Assembly (NCBI GenBank): GCA_017400415.1
Contig: JAFPTE010000096.1
Span: 1-5,856, forward strand
Direction of reading: 5' to 3'
DNA from: Oscillospiraceae bacterium
Lineage (GTDB): Bacteria; Bacillota; Clostridia; Oscillospirales; Oscillospiraceae
DNA length: 5,856 nucleotides
Positions 1 through 5,077 of this stretch are shown one piece after another. Numbering within the stretch: the stretch's first letter is position 1; each line of letters opens with the position of its first letter. The notes below the pieces were generated by a model that did not search any database, had not been told where the DNA came from, and saw only the letters and a program-made list of their open reading frames with translations. The translations under genes and the position numbers were made by a program.

Positions 1-547
1 CCTGATTATCCTTGATATTATGATGCCGAAGGTAAGCGGCCTTGAAGCCTGCATGCAGATACGTGAGTTCTCCACGGTACCCATCATAATGCTCACCGCC
101 AGAAGCGAGGATATGGATAAGATAATCGGCTTTGAGTACGGCGCCGATGACTATATCACCAAGCCCTTCAACATTCTGGAGCTGAAGGCCAGGGTCCGTG
201 CCCTTCTCCGCCGTGCGTCCATCTCCAAGGATCCGGAATCCAATCCCAAGCTCAGCCTGGGCGACGTGACCCTTGATACGGAGCAGCGTATCGCCTACCG
301 GGGCGACGTGATGTTCGAGCTCACCGGAAAGGAATACGACATTCTGGAGCTCTTCATCAAGAACCCAGGCAAGGTTTACAGCCGCGAGGCCCTGCTGAAC
401 ACCATCTGGGGCCGTGATTACCAGGGCGATATCCGCACGGTGGACGTCCACGTTCACCGCCTCCGTGACAAGCTGGAGGCAAATCCCGCAGAGCCTGACC
501 ACATAATCACCAAGTGGGGAGTTGGTTACTATTTCAAAGGACAGTGA
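1..547 (+). CDS. OmpR/PhoB-family DNA-binding response regulator (5' partial)
   Basis: This is the output half of a two-component system: its receiver domain takes a phosphate from the partner kinase and its winged-helix domain binds DNA. The reading frame is open to the left window edge, so the N-terminus is missing; the ATG at 20 is internal. Frame 2 starts LIILDIMMPK, where the Asp at 14-16 is the expected phospho-acceptor. The switch Thr is in IIMLTARSE and the conserved Lys in DYITKPFN. A linker (ISKDPESNPK) leads into a Trans_reg_C winged helix with the family signatures LTGKEYDILELF, REALLNTIWG, TVDVHVHRLRDKLE and a final TKWGVGYYFKG. The C-terminus is complete (TGA 545-547). The last 26 nt overlap the kinase gene, which fits translational coupling. 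The family assignment is firm; the regulon cannot be read from the sequence, so I give no name such as WalR or PhoP. Confidence 0.96.
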   Translation, partial: LIILDIMMPKVSGLEACMQIREFSTVPIIMLTARSEDMDKIIGFEYGADDYITKPFNILELKARVRALLRRASISKDPESNPKLSLGDVTLDTEQRIAYRGDVMFELTGKEYDILELFIKNPGKVYSREALLNTIWGRDYQGDIRTVDVHVHRLRDKLEANPAEPDHIITKWGVGYYFKGQ

Positions 548-1955
548 GAAGAAGCCGCCCTTCATAAGCATAAGGGTCAAGTTTCTTTTATCCTACCTGG
601 CCGTGCTGGCTCTTGTTATTATCGCTATGAACACCTACCCCCTCTATGCCGCACGGAATCTGGTTTTCGTAACGAAGTCCAACGCCATGTTCACCCGGGC
701 AAATCAGATAAGCATCTCTCTGGGCGCTCTGGATAACCTGTCCCCGGGCAATATTGCCAACGTTATCGGCGTTCTGGATACGGAGGGCATCAGCCGCATA
801 ACCGTTGTGAACGCCAACTCGGACATCGTCTATTACCGGGTGCACAGCGCCCAGGGCGGCGAGATGAATGCGGAGAGCCTTATCCGTGACTCACTCAAGG
901 GCAACGATTCGGTCCGCTCCCGCTTCTCCGGCGGCGCCTTCCTTACGGGCTGCGCCGTGCCTGTTATTAACCGGGGCAAAATTGTTGGCAGCGTTTACAT
1001 TTATGAATACGACCCCGACGAGGGCGCCATCATTCAGGCCCTCCAGCGGGACACTCTGACCATCTCACTGGTCATAATCGCCGTATCCTTTGTGGTAGCC
1101 CTTATTTTCGCCGGCACCTTTACAAGCCGCATCCGAAAGGTTCTGAACGGTATCCAGAACGTCCGTGAGGGCGAGTACACCTACCGTGTGGAGCCGGAGG
1201 GCCACGATGAGCTGACCGGCCTTGCGGATGAGTTCAACAGTCTGACCATGCGTCTGCAGAAGACAGAGGAAACCCGCCGCCGTTTCGTTGCTGATGCCTC
1301 CCATGACCTGAAGACCCCCCTGGCCTCCATTCAGCTTCTGAGCGACAGCATACTGCAGAATAACGACATGGACGGCGACACCGTCCGTGAGTTCGTGAGC
1401 GATATCCGCAACGAAAGCGAACGGCTTGCCCACACCACGGGCCAGCTGCTCAACCTGACGAAGCTTGACTACGCCGCTTCAACGGTCAGAGAGCCTGTGG
1501 ACTGCGGAGAGTGCTGCCAAAAGGTTATCCGCATGCTGAAGCCCATAGCCGACGAAAAAGACGTTGCCCTGAACATGAGCGTCAAGGGCAAATGCGTGAT
1601 CCTCTCCTCTGAGGACGACGTTTTCCAGATTATCTCCAATCTGGCGGAGAACGCCATCAAGTACAACAAGCCCGGAGGCCATGTTTCCGTGGATCTGAGC
1701 GCTGACGACAACGTCGCCATTATGGTCAGCGACGACGGCATAGGCATTCCCGAGCAGGATATACCATATATATTCGAGCGCTTTTACCGGGTCGACAAGA
1801 GCCGCAACCGTGAAATAGGCGGCAGCGGCCTGGGCCTGGCCATAGTCAAGGACACCACCGAGAAGCACGGCGGCACTGTTGAAGCCTCCAGGAATCACGC
1901 AGGCGGAATGACGTTTACCGTTATTTTTCCTGTTTACTCCGGGGCTGTTCTGTGA
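522..1955 (+). CDS. HAMP-domain sensor histidine kinase
   Basis: This membrane-bound sensor kinase autophosphorylates on His and passes the phosphate to the regulator encoded just upstream. From the TTG at 522 it is 477 aa. Order: TM1 about residues 18-40; an extracytoplasmic sensor of about 135 residues; TM2 about 179-200; HAMP about 201-252; HisKA with H-box SHDLKTP (His261); HATPase_c with N-box NLAENAIKYN (373-382), G1 DDGIGIP (404-410), F-box ERFYR and G2 GGSGLGLAIV (433-442). All catalytic boxes are intact. The end of the sensor (AVPVINRGKIVGSVYIYEYD) is Cache/PAS-like, but I cannot identify a ligand. The start is uncertain: a stop at 504-506 closes the frame upstream, and TTG 522 is the only standard start before TM1, yet GGGGAG (516-521) abuts it directly. 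An ATT at 531 would have better spacing. The gene overlaps the regulator by 26 nt. Confidence 0.95.
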   Translation: MVTISKDSEKKPPFISIRVKFLLSYLAVLALVIIAMNTYPLYAARNLVFVTKSNAMFTRANQISISLGALDNLSPGNIANVIGVLDTEGISRITVVNANSDIVYYRVHSAQGGEMNAESLIRDSLKGNDSVRSRFSGGAFLTGCAVPVINRGKIVGSVYIYEYDPDEGAIIQALQRDTLTISLVIIAVSFVVALIFAGTFTSRIRKVLNGIQNVREGEYTYRVEPEGHDELTGLADEFNSLTMRLQKTEETRRRFVADASHDLKTPLASIQLLSDSILQNNDMDGDTVREFVSDIRNESERLAHTTGQLLNLTKLDYAASTVREPVDCGECCQKVIRMLKPIADEKDVALNMSVKGKCVILSSEDDVFQIISNLAENAIKYNKPGGHVSVDLSADDNVAIMVSDDGIGIPEQDIPYIFERFYRVDKSRNREIGGSGLGLAIVKDTTEKHGGTVEASRNHAGGMTFTVIFPVYSGAVL

Positions 1956-1961
1956 TATTAT
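1933..1961 (+). promoter_or_regulatory. Possible sigma-A promoter for tRNA-Leu
   Basis: TTTACT (1933-1938, 4 of 6 to TTGACA) and TATTAT (1956-1961, 5 of 6 to TATAAT) are separated by exactly 17 nt. They would start transcription near 1968, about 11 nt before the mature tRNA. The -35 lies inside the last codons of the kinase gene, and the -10 begins just after its TGA. The alternative is that the tRNA is made only by readthrough from the kinase operon. Confidence 0.45.
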
Positions 1962-1978
1962 TACGCCTGCGGCGTTAT

Positions 1979-2063
1979 GCGGGTATGGTGGAATTGGCAG
2001 ACACGACGGATTTAGGTTCCGTTGGTTAACCCCGTGCAGGTTCAAGTCCTGTTACCCGCACCA
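1979..2063 (+). tRNA. tRNA-Leu (anticodon UAG)
   Basis: This tRNA decodes CUN leucine codons. Acceptor arms GCGGGTA (1979-1985) and TACCCGC (2053-2059) pair perfectly and are followed by discriminator A (2060) and an encoded CCA (2061-2063). The anticodon stem ACGGA/TCCGT encloses the 7-nt loop TTTAGGT, giving anticodon UAG. The variable region is long (about 13 nt, TGGTTAACCCCGT), as expected of a class II tRNA. The T arm is GCAGG-TTCAAGT-CCTGT. The D arm contains the usual AATTGGCAGA loop. The gene lies 23 nt after the kinase stop. I see no second copy of its 3' end in the window, so there is no sign of an integrated element here. Confidence 0.97.
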
Positions 2064-2064
2064 T

Positions 2065-2092
2065 GCAATCCGTTCCGTGAGGAACGGATTGC
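2065..2092 (+). other. Perfect 12-bp hairpin with GTGA tetraloop behind the tRNA
   Basis: GCAATCCGTTCC (2065-2076) and GGAACGGATTGC (2081-2092) are perfect inverted repeats around a GTGA loop of the GNRA type. The hairpin starts 2 nt after the tRNA CCA. The position suits a tRNA terminator or a 3'-trailer processing structure, but GCTTAAAAAAC follows instead of a T-tract, so I do not call it an intrinsic terminator. Confidence 0.7.
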
Positions 2093-2125
2093 GCTTAAAA
2101 AACATATTATACATGAATCAAAGAC

Positions 2126-2154
2126 TTCTTGCCGGAGCCTGGCTCCGGCAAGAA
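2126..2154 (+). other. Perfect 14-bp inverted repeat between tRNA and membrane protein gene
   Basis: TTCTTGCCGGAGCC (2126-2139) and GGCTCCGGCAAGAA (2141-2154) are perfect inverted repeats with a single centre base at 2140. As RNA the innermost pair must open to give a short loop. The downstream bases TGCTGTCTGTTT are only mildly T-rich, and the flanks run T-then-A, opposite to the usual A-stem-T terminator layout. It could be a leader structure for the next gene, a protein-binding palindrome or a weak terminator. Confidence 0.6.
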
Positions 2155-2177
2155 TGCTGTCTGTTTATAAATCAGCT

Positions 2178-2183
2178 GGTGAT
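2178..2183 (+). promoter_or_regulatory. Ribosome binding site that sets the start of the YczE-like gene
   Basis: GGTGAT matches the downstream part of the full anti-Shine-Dalgarno complement AAGGAGGTGATC. Its 3-nt gap to the ATG at 2187 is normal once that register is taken into account. No comparable site precedes the in-frame ATG at 2154. Confidence 0.55.
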
Positions 2184-2186
2184 TTA

Positions 2187-2885
2187 ATGCTCAATACGAA
2201 GGATCTCCGTAACAACAAAACCCTGGGTGCAATTCTTATCAACATACTTCTGGCGACAGTCTCCCTTTTCGCCAACGGCTTCGGCGTCTACCTTACCATA
2301 CAGGCCAACATAGGTGCCGGCCCCTGGGACGTGCTGAACCTGGGCGTCTCCAAAACCTTCGGCATCCTTTACGGCACCGCCTCCATAATAATCTCATACA
2401 GCATCCTGGCTGTTGACATTGTCCTCCGGGAGCCCATCGGCATTGCCATGTTTATTGACGCCCTGGTGGTGGGAAAGGCCGTGGACTTTTTTAACTGGCT
2501 CAACCCGGTGCCAAAGTGTACTTCCCTGCTGACGGGTGTTCCGCTGATGCTTCTGGGGCTTGTGGTCATCGCCTATACCCAGTTCGGCTACATGACGGCC
2601 TCCCTGGGCTGCGGGCCCAGGGATACTCTTCTTGTTGCCCTGGCCAAGAGGGCTGAAAAGGTCCCCATCGGCGCTGTCAGCATTGCTCTTCTGTGCCTGG
2701 CAACCTTAATCGGCTGGCTTCTCGGCGGGCCGGTAGGTGTGGGAACCCTGATTTGCGCCTTCGCCCAGGGTCCCATAATGCAGCTCGCCTTTCAGAGCGT
2801 ACGCTTTGACGCTACCCACATTCACCATCAGAATCTGGCAGAATCCTTTAAGGTTATTTTTCGTCCCGGCAAATGTAGTCCGTAA
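2187..2885 (+). CDS. YczE/YyaS/YitT-like integral membrane protein
   Basis: A 232-aa polytopic membrane protein resembling the YczE/YyaS/YitT group (COG2364 type), whose transport or other activity is not well defined. About five to six hydrophobic segments are visible: residues about 13-40, 60-80, 83-100, 112-134, 160-180 and 183-203. The signature NIGAGPWDVLNLGVSK (41-56) is diagnostic, and a diverged copy, SLGCGPRDTLLVALAK, occurs at 139-154, so the protein is an internal duplication. The ATG at 2187 is chosen because GGTGAT (2178-2183) matches the 3' part of the extended Shine-Dalgarno sequence and the hydrophobic domain starts soon after. The in-frame ATG at 2154 sits on the edge of a hairpin with no ribosome site, and the frame farther upstream runs into the tRNA. 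The C-terminus RFDATHIHHQNLAES looks family-like. The 3' end overlaps the convergent sigma-factor remnant by 32 bp. Confidence 0.88.
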   Translation: MLNTKDLRNNKTLGAILINILLATVSLFANGFGVYLTIQANIGAGPWDVLNLGVSKTFGILYGTASIIISYSILAVDIVLREPIGIAMFIDALVVGKAVDFFNWLNPVPKCTSLLTGVPLMLLGLVVIAYTQFGYMTASLGCGPRDTLLVALAKRAEKVPIGAVSIALLCLATLIGWLLGGPVGVGTLICAFAQGPIMQLAFQSVRFDATHIHHQNLAESFKVIFRPGKCSP

Positions 2886-3216
2886 TGCAGTCGTACCAAT
2901 GGACGTAGGTTTCGCCGTCCACCGTTATGCGCTCGTTTTCGGGCAGCAGCTCTGTCCAGAGCTTTTTGTAGCTGTCAAATCCCCAGTCGTTTTTGTTGAA
3001 CCGGCGCCACAGCACCGTGCGGCCGTTCCTGTCCAGATACTGCTCGCTGGCGACCCCTGCATTATAGGCGCTTATATCCATGACCTGTATGGTGTCATAG
3101 CTCCTGCCGCCTATCTCTACGGTGAAGCGGCCCGTCACGTCCAGCAGGAAGTCCGCTGAGGGTCTCCCAAATGCTCCGGACATCGCCAGGTGCGCAAAGC
3201 TCCTCTGCATCCTCAA
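2854..3216 (-). pseudogene. C-terminal domain remnant of an extended ECF sigma factor gene
   Basis: The open frame carries a compact, apparently conserved domain from about DFLLDVTGRFTVEIGG (3152 leftward) to the stop at 2854-2856. It contains GRSYDTIQVMDI, GRTVLWRRFN, WTELLPENE and VDGETYVHWYDCITDY. From memory, this ending is found at the C-terminus of long sigma-70-family proteins in gut Clostridia, where it follows the sigma domains and a further region. I cannot verify that here, and its function is unknown to me. The first residues of the frame (MRMQRSFAHLAMSG) overlap the sigma fragment out of frame and look like a shadow, and no good ribosome site precedes a start. I therefore read this as the disconnected tail of the gene that begins at 3451. 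The alternative is a separate small gene starting at the ATG near 3180. Confidence 0.6.
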
Positions 3217-3451
3217 GCTGCGTCAGCTCCGGCGTTTTTCTGCGGTAATGATCCATGCACCGGTTTCTTGCTATGGTGAAGAGCCACGGTCTGAAGGCTG
3301 CCGGGTCCCTGAGCTCTCTGCTGTTTCTGACAACAGTCTCGCACACATCCTGAACGATATCGTCTGCATCCTCCATATTTGAAATGCGGAAGCGCACAAA
3401 GCGCTGCAGCGCCGGAAGACATTCCTCCAGGGCCTTTTCAAAGCCGTCCAA
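3095..3451 (-). pseudogene. ECF sigma factor, region 2 only; region 4 lost
   Basis: The gene would encode a sigma-70-family extracytoplasmic-function sigma factor that directs RNA polymerase to a small set of promoters. The start is TTG at 3451, placed by AGGAGGT (3459-3465) with a 7-nt gap; upstream codons in this frame look non-coding. Residues 10-36 give region 2.1-2.2 (LPALQRFVRF, DADDIVQDV), and residues 53-72 give 2.3-2.4 (RPWLFTIARNRCMDHYRRK). A region 4 should start near VRSIWETLSGLP (91-102), but the frame instead runs into basic, unstructured sequence and stops at 3095-3097, giving 118 aa. The expected -35-binding helix-turn-helix is found in no frame. The matching C-terminal domain continues in another frame, so an internal deletion with loss of frame near 3150-3170 is the simplest reading. 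A short region-2-only protein may still be made. An assembly error would look the same. Confidence 0.72.
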
Positions 3452-3458
3452 AGCTCTC

Positions 3459-3465
3459 ACCTCCT
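3459..3465 (-). promoter_or_regulatory. Strong Shine-Dalgarno fixing the TTG start of the sigma remnant
   Basis: On the minus strand AGGAGGT is followed by 7 nt (GAGAGCT) and TTG at 3449-3451. It shows that the longer upstream open frame, back to 3523, is not the coding start, since that would also run through the promoter and palindrome. Confidence 0.85.
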
Positions 3466-3473
3466 GTGTTGTA

Positions 3474-3489
3474 TTGAAAGCGCTTTCAA
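3474..3489 (-). promoter_or_regulatory. Perfect 16-bp palindrome, cre/LacI-type operator candidate
   Basis: TTGAAAGCGCTTTCAA is a perfect palindrome between the -10 and the ribosome site of the sigma remnant. Its 14-bp core TGAAAGCGCTTTCA (3475-3488) fits the CcpA cre consensus TGWAARCGYTWNCW at every position and has the central CG of LacI-family operators. It covers the predicted start of transcription, a placement expected to repress by blocking polymerase. Whether CcpA or another LacI-family regulator binds cannot be told. Confidence 0.6.
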
Positions 3490-3517
3490 ATATATAGACG
3501 TTTTCTGTCTGCGTCAG
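3489..3517 (-). promoter_or_regulatory. Candidate promoter of the sigma remnant
   Basis: On the minus strand CTGACG (3512-3517, 4 of 6 to TTGACA) and TATATT (3489-3494, 5 of 6 to TATAAT) are 17 nt apart. Transcription would start near 3482, at the centre of the palindrome. The element sits directly behind the terminator of the preceding minus-strand gene. If the ECF factor drives its own gene the true promoter could be different. Confidence 0.45.
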
Positions 3518-3519
3518 GT

Positions 3520-3560
3520 TCAAAGAAAAAAGAAAAATGCCCCGGATTTTTCCGGGGCAT
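3520..3560 (-). terminator. Rho-independent terminator of the His/Cys membrane protein gene
   Basis: On the minus strand ATGCCCCGGA (3560-3551) and TCCGGGGCAT (3546-3537) form a perfect 10-bp GC-rich stem around an AAAA loop. It is followed by TTTTTCTTTTTTCTTTG. It begins 13 nt after the stop of the 3574-4296 gene and separates that gene from the sigma remnant. Confidence 0.93.
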
Positions 3561-3573
3561 TGATGTAAATGGC

Positions 3574-4296
3574 TTAGTCTGCGTTTTCCTCAGTGAGGAT
3601 GCCGGTGGTATCGATGCTGTCACGGTTGGCGCAGGTCTTGCACAGACGGGTCTTGCCGGCGGCAATAGCCTCGGCAACGCTCTCGGTGTACAGAGTGTCG
3701 GTGTGGTTGAGATGAGCGCAGTCCTCATGGGTGTGGTAAACCTTGCCGAACTGGGTCCAGTAGACGTTGGAGGTAATGGCCTGGCCGGCGGCCATCTGCT
3801 CTTCCTGGCTGATGGGGTTATAGTCGATGCTGGCGGCGCCGCCGATGAGCAGGGCGACAACAGCGGCGATGGTGGCGATGGTCTTGGTCTTCTTGTCCAG
3901 GTCCTTATTGGTGAGCATGATGATGATCAGGGGGAAGAAGGCGAAGCAGGCAACCACCACGCCCATGTTGTTCCACAGCCAGAACAGGAAGGCGTTCTTC
4001 TTGGAAGCGGGCTTGATGTGGTTGGCCTTCTTCCAGAGCTGGCTGCCGATGATGACGAAGACCAGGTCCAGAACAATAAGGCCGATCAGGAACCACAGGC
4101 CGGGCATAAAGGTCATTTCAAATTTACCGAAGAGATAGAAAACTGCCACAAGCTCAGCGACGATGGCCAGTACCCAGAGCACGATGGCTCCAACTCTGTA
4201 ACCGGTTGCGCTGCCGGCCTTGTTGGCCTGCAGGATCTGCTGTCCGGCCTCAGTCTTGCCGGCCGATACGACTGTATGGGTTTTTCTCTCTGCCAT
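3574..4296 (-). CDS. Uncharacterised four-helix membrane protein with C-terminal His/Cys motif
   Basis: I do not recognise a named family. The 240-aa protein starts at ATG 4296, preceded by TTGGAGGAAA at good spacing; the open frame 34 codons farther upstream overlaps the divergent promoter region and is not used. It has a short polar N-terminus (1-33), then hydrophobic segments at about 36-56, 66-86, 104-128 and 139-154 with Lys-rich loops (KKANHIKPASKK, NKDLDKKTKT). The C-terminal part (178-225) contains VYWTQFGKVYHTHEDC, then LCKTC: H188, C193, H195, C219 and C222 could form a metal site. This pattern (tyrosine-His, Cys about 5 later, then CxxC about 25 residues on) recalls small His/Cys modules at the end of other Firmicutes surface or membrane proteins. 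Metal binding is inference. The gene has its own terminator and lies divergent to the DUF937 gene. Confidence 0.85.
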   Translation of the reverse strand: MAERKTHTVVSAGKTEAGQQILQANKAGSATGYRVGAIVLWVLAIVAELVAVFYLFGKFEMTFMPGLWFLIGLIVLDLVFVIIGSQLWKKANHIKPASKKNAFLFWLWNNMGVVVACFAFFPLIIIMLTNKDLDKKTKTIATIAAVVALLIGGAASIDYNPISQEEQMAAGQAITSNVYWTQFGKVYHTHEDCAHLNHTDTLYTESVAEAIAAGKTRLCKTCANRDSIDTTGILTEENAD

Positions 4297-4302
4297 TTTG
4301 AT

Positions 4303-4312
4303 TTCCTCCAAA
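4303..4312 (-). promoter_or_regulatory. Ribosome binding site for the His/Cys membrane protein
   Basis: On the minus strand TTGGAGGAAATCAAAATGG places GGAGG about 8 nt before the ATG at 4296. It decides the start against the in-frame upstream extension. Confidence 0.8.
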
Positions 4313-4320
4313 TTTCTTTT

Positions 4321-4354
4321 TATTAATAGGCGGGATCCCCCGCAATGGTTAACT
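4321..4354 (-). promoter_or_regulatory. Weak candidate promoter for the His/Cys membrane protein
   Basis: On the minus strand TTAACC and TATTAA, each 4 of 6 to consensus, are 18 nt apart, with the -10 about 25 nt before the start codon. This is the best arrangement I see, but it is weak and could be chance. Confidence 0.25.
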
Positions 4355-4360
4355 TTTTTG

Positions 4361-4390
4361 TTGACGAGGGGCGGAGAAAAGAAGTATAAT
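4361..4390 (+). promoter_or_regulatory. Sigma-A type promoter of the DUF937 gene
   Basis: TTGACG (4361-4366, 5 of 6) and a perfect TATAAT (4385-4390) are 18 nt apart. Transcription would start near 4397 and give a leader of about 25 nt, ending in AGGAGGT (4410-4416) five bases before the ATG at 4422. Both promoter and ribosome site are near consensus, so high constitutive expression is likely. Confidence 0.85.
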
Positions 4391-4421
4391 AGGTGCAAAT
4401 AAAAACCACAGGAGGTTTACC

Positions 4422-5015
4422 ATGGATATCTCTTCAATTCTCTCTACCCTTACATCCGGCGACAGCCTGGGAGCAATCAGCCAGTCCTCCGGGACCAGCG
4501 TAAAGGACGTGCAGAACGTACTCTCCGCAGGCATCCCCTCTCTTCTCTCCGGTGCTCTCCAGCAGAGCCAGAACGGGGACACCGCCCAGCGCTTTGCCGG
4601 CGCTCTCAGCCAGCACTCTGCCAGCGATCTCTCAAATCTGGGCTCCTTCTTCTCCAACGTGGACCTGACCGACGGCTCCAAAATCATCTCCCACCTTCTG
4701 GGAAGCGGCAAGGATGAGGCCATCAGCGATATCTCAGAGCGTGCCGGCGTCAGCAAGAAGAAGACGAACAACATCCTCTCCACAGTTGCGCCCATGCTTA
4801 TGAGCCTTCTGGGCAAGGAGGCCCAGTCCTCCGGCGCCCAGGGCAACACCAGCGCCGTCTCCGGCCTTATGAGCTCCCTGCTGGGCAACGTGGATATGGG
4901 CAGCCTGGTCACCGGCCTTCTGGGCGGCACTCAGACCGGCACTTCCTCTGCCAAGCCCTCCTCCGGCAAGAAGGACAACGGCATACTGGGCTTTATTACG
5001 AATCTTTTCAAATAA
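4422..5015 (+). CDS. DUF937 domain-containing protein
   Basis: A 197-aa soluble, Ser/Gly/Leu-rich protein of the DUF937 type (YidB-related in the wider sense), whose function is not established. Two similar helical units can be seen: residues 14-46, with ISQSSGTSVKDVQNVLSAGIPSLLSGAL within it, and residues 98-131, with ISERAGVSKKKTNNILSTVAPMLMSLL within it. Each has a helix-turn-helix-like ISxxxGxS start followed by a Pro-containing hydrophobic helix. A low-complexity Ser/Gly/Thr linker (132-185) precedes a short hydrophobic C-terminal end, GILGFITNLFK, which may be amphipathic. There is no signal peptide. The ATG at 4422 is fixed by AGGAGGT five bases upstream. The gene has its own strong promoter and the downstream hairpin as terminator, so it is probably monocistronic. 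The family call is good; the biological role is open. Confidence 0.88.
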   Translation: MDISSILSTLTSGDSLGAISQSSGTSVKDVQNVLSAGIPSLLSGALQQSQNGDTAQRFAGALSQHSASDLSNLGSFFSNVDLTDGSKIISHLLGSGKDEAISDISERAGVSKKKTNNILSTVAPMLMSLLGKEAQSSGAQGNTSAVSGLMSSLLGNVDMGSLVTGLLGGTQTGTSSAKPSSGKKDNGILGFITNLFK

Positions 5016-5077
5016 GCCTCAGTGCGCCTCGTTGCCACTTAGTTTACACCTCTTCAGCCCGAATGTCAACACAAAAC

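Noticed and set aside
1479..2045. Minus-strand open frame of 188 codons
   Set aside because: It runs through the tRNA and opposite the well-conserved kinase catalytic domain, with no recognisable protein features.
1979..2160. tRNA-Leu as an attachment site for an integrated element
   Set aside because: No integrase gene and no repeat of the tRNA 3' end are visible in the window, and the downstream gene is an ordinary membrane protein.
2022..2186. N-terminal extension of the YczE-like protein back into the tRNA
   Set aside because: The frame is open by chance through the tRNA and hairpins. A ribosome site match and the hydrophobic start support ATG 2187.
3095..3240. Programmed frameshift joining the two sigma gene parts
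   Set aside because: The A5 run near 3236-3240 is far from the junction, and joining the frames would still leave no region 4.
3452..3523. Upstream extension of the sigma remnant to 3523
   Set aside because: It would translate the ribosome site, palindrome and promoter, and the TTG at 3451 has an ideal AGGAGGT.
3703..4326. Plus-strand open frame of 207 codons opposite the His/Cys membrane protein
   Set aside because: Composition is Gly/Asp/Glu-rich, as expected from the complement of a membrane protein gene. It has no start signal, and the minus-strand gene has a ribosome site, helices and a terminator.
4349..4930. Long minus-strand open frame of 193 codons opposite the DUF937 gene
   Set aside because: It is a mirror of the real gene, rich in Arg/Pro/Leu with no family motif, and lacks a ribosome site.
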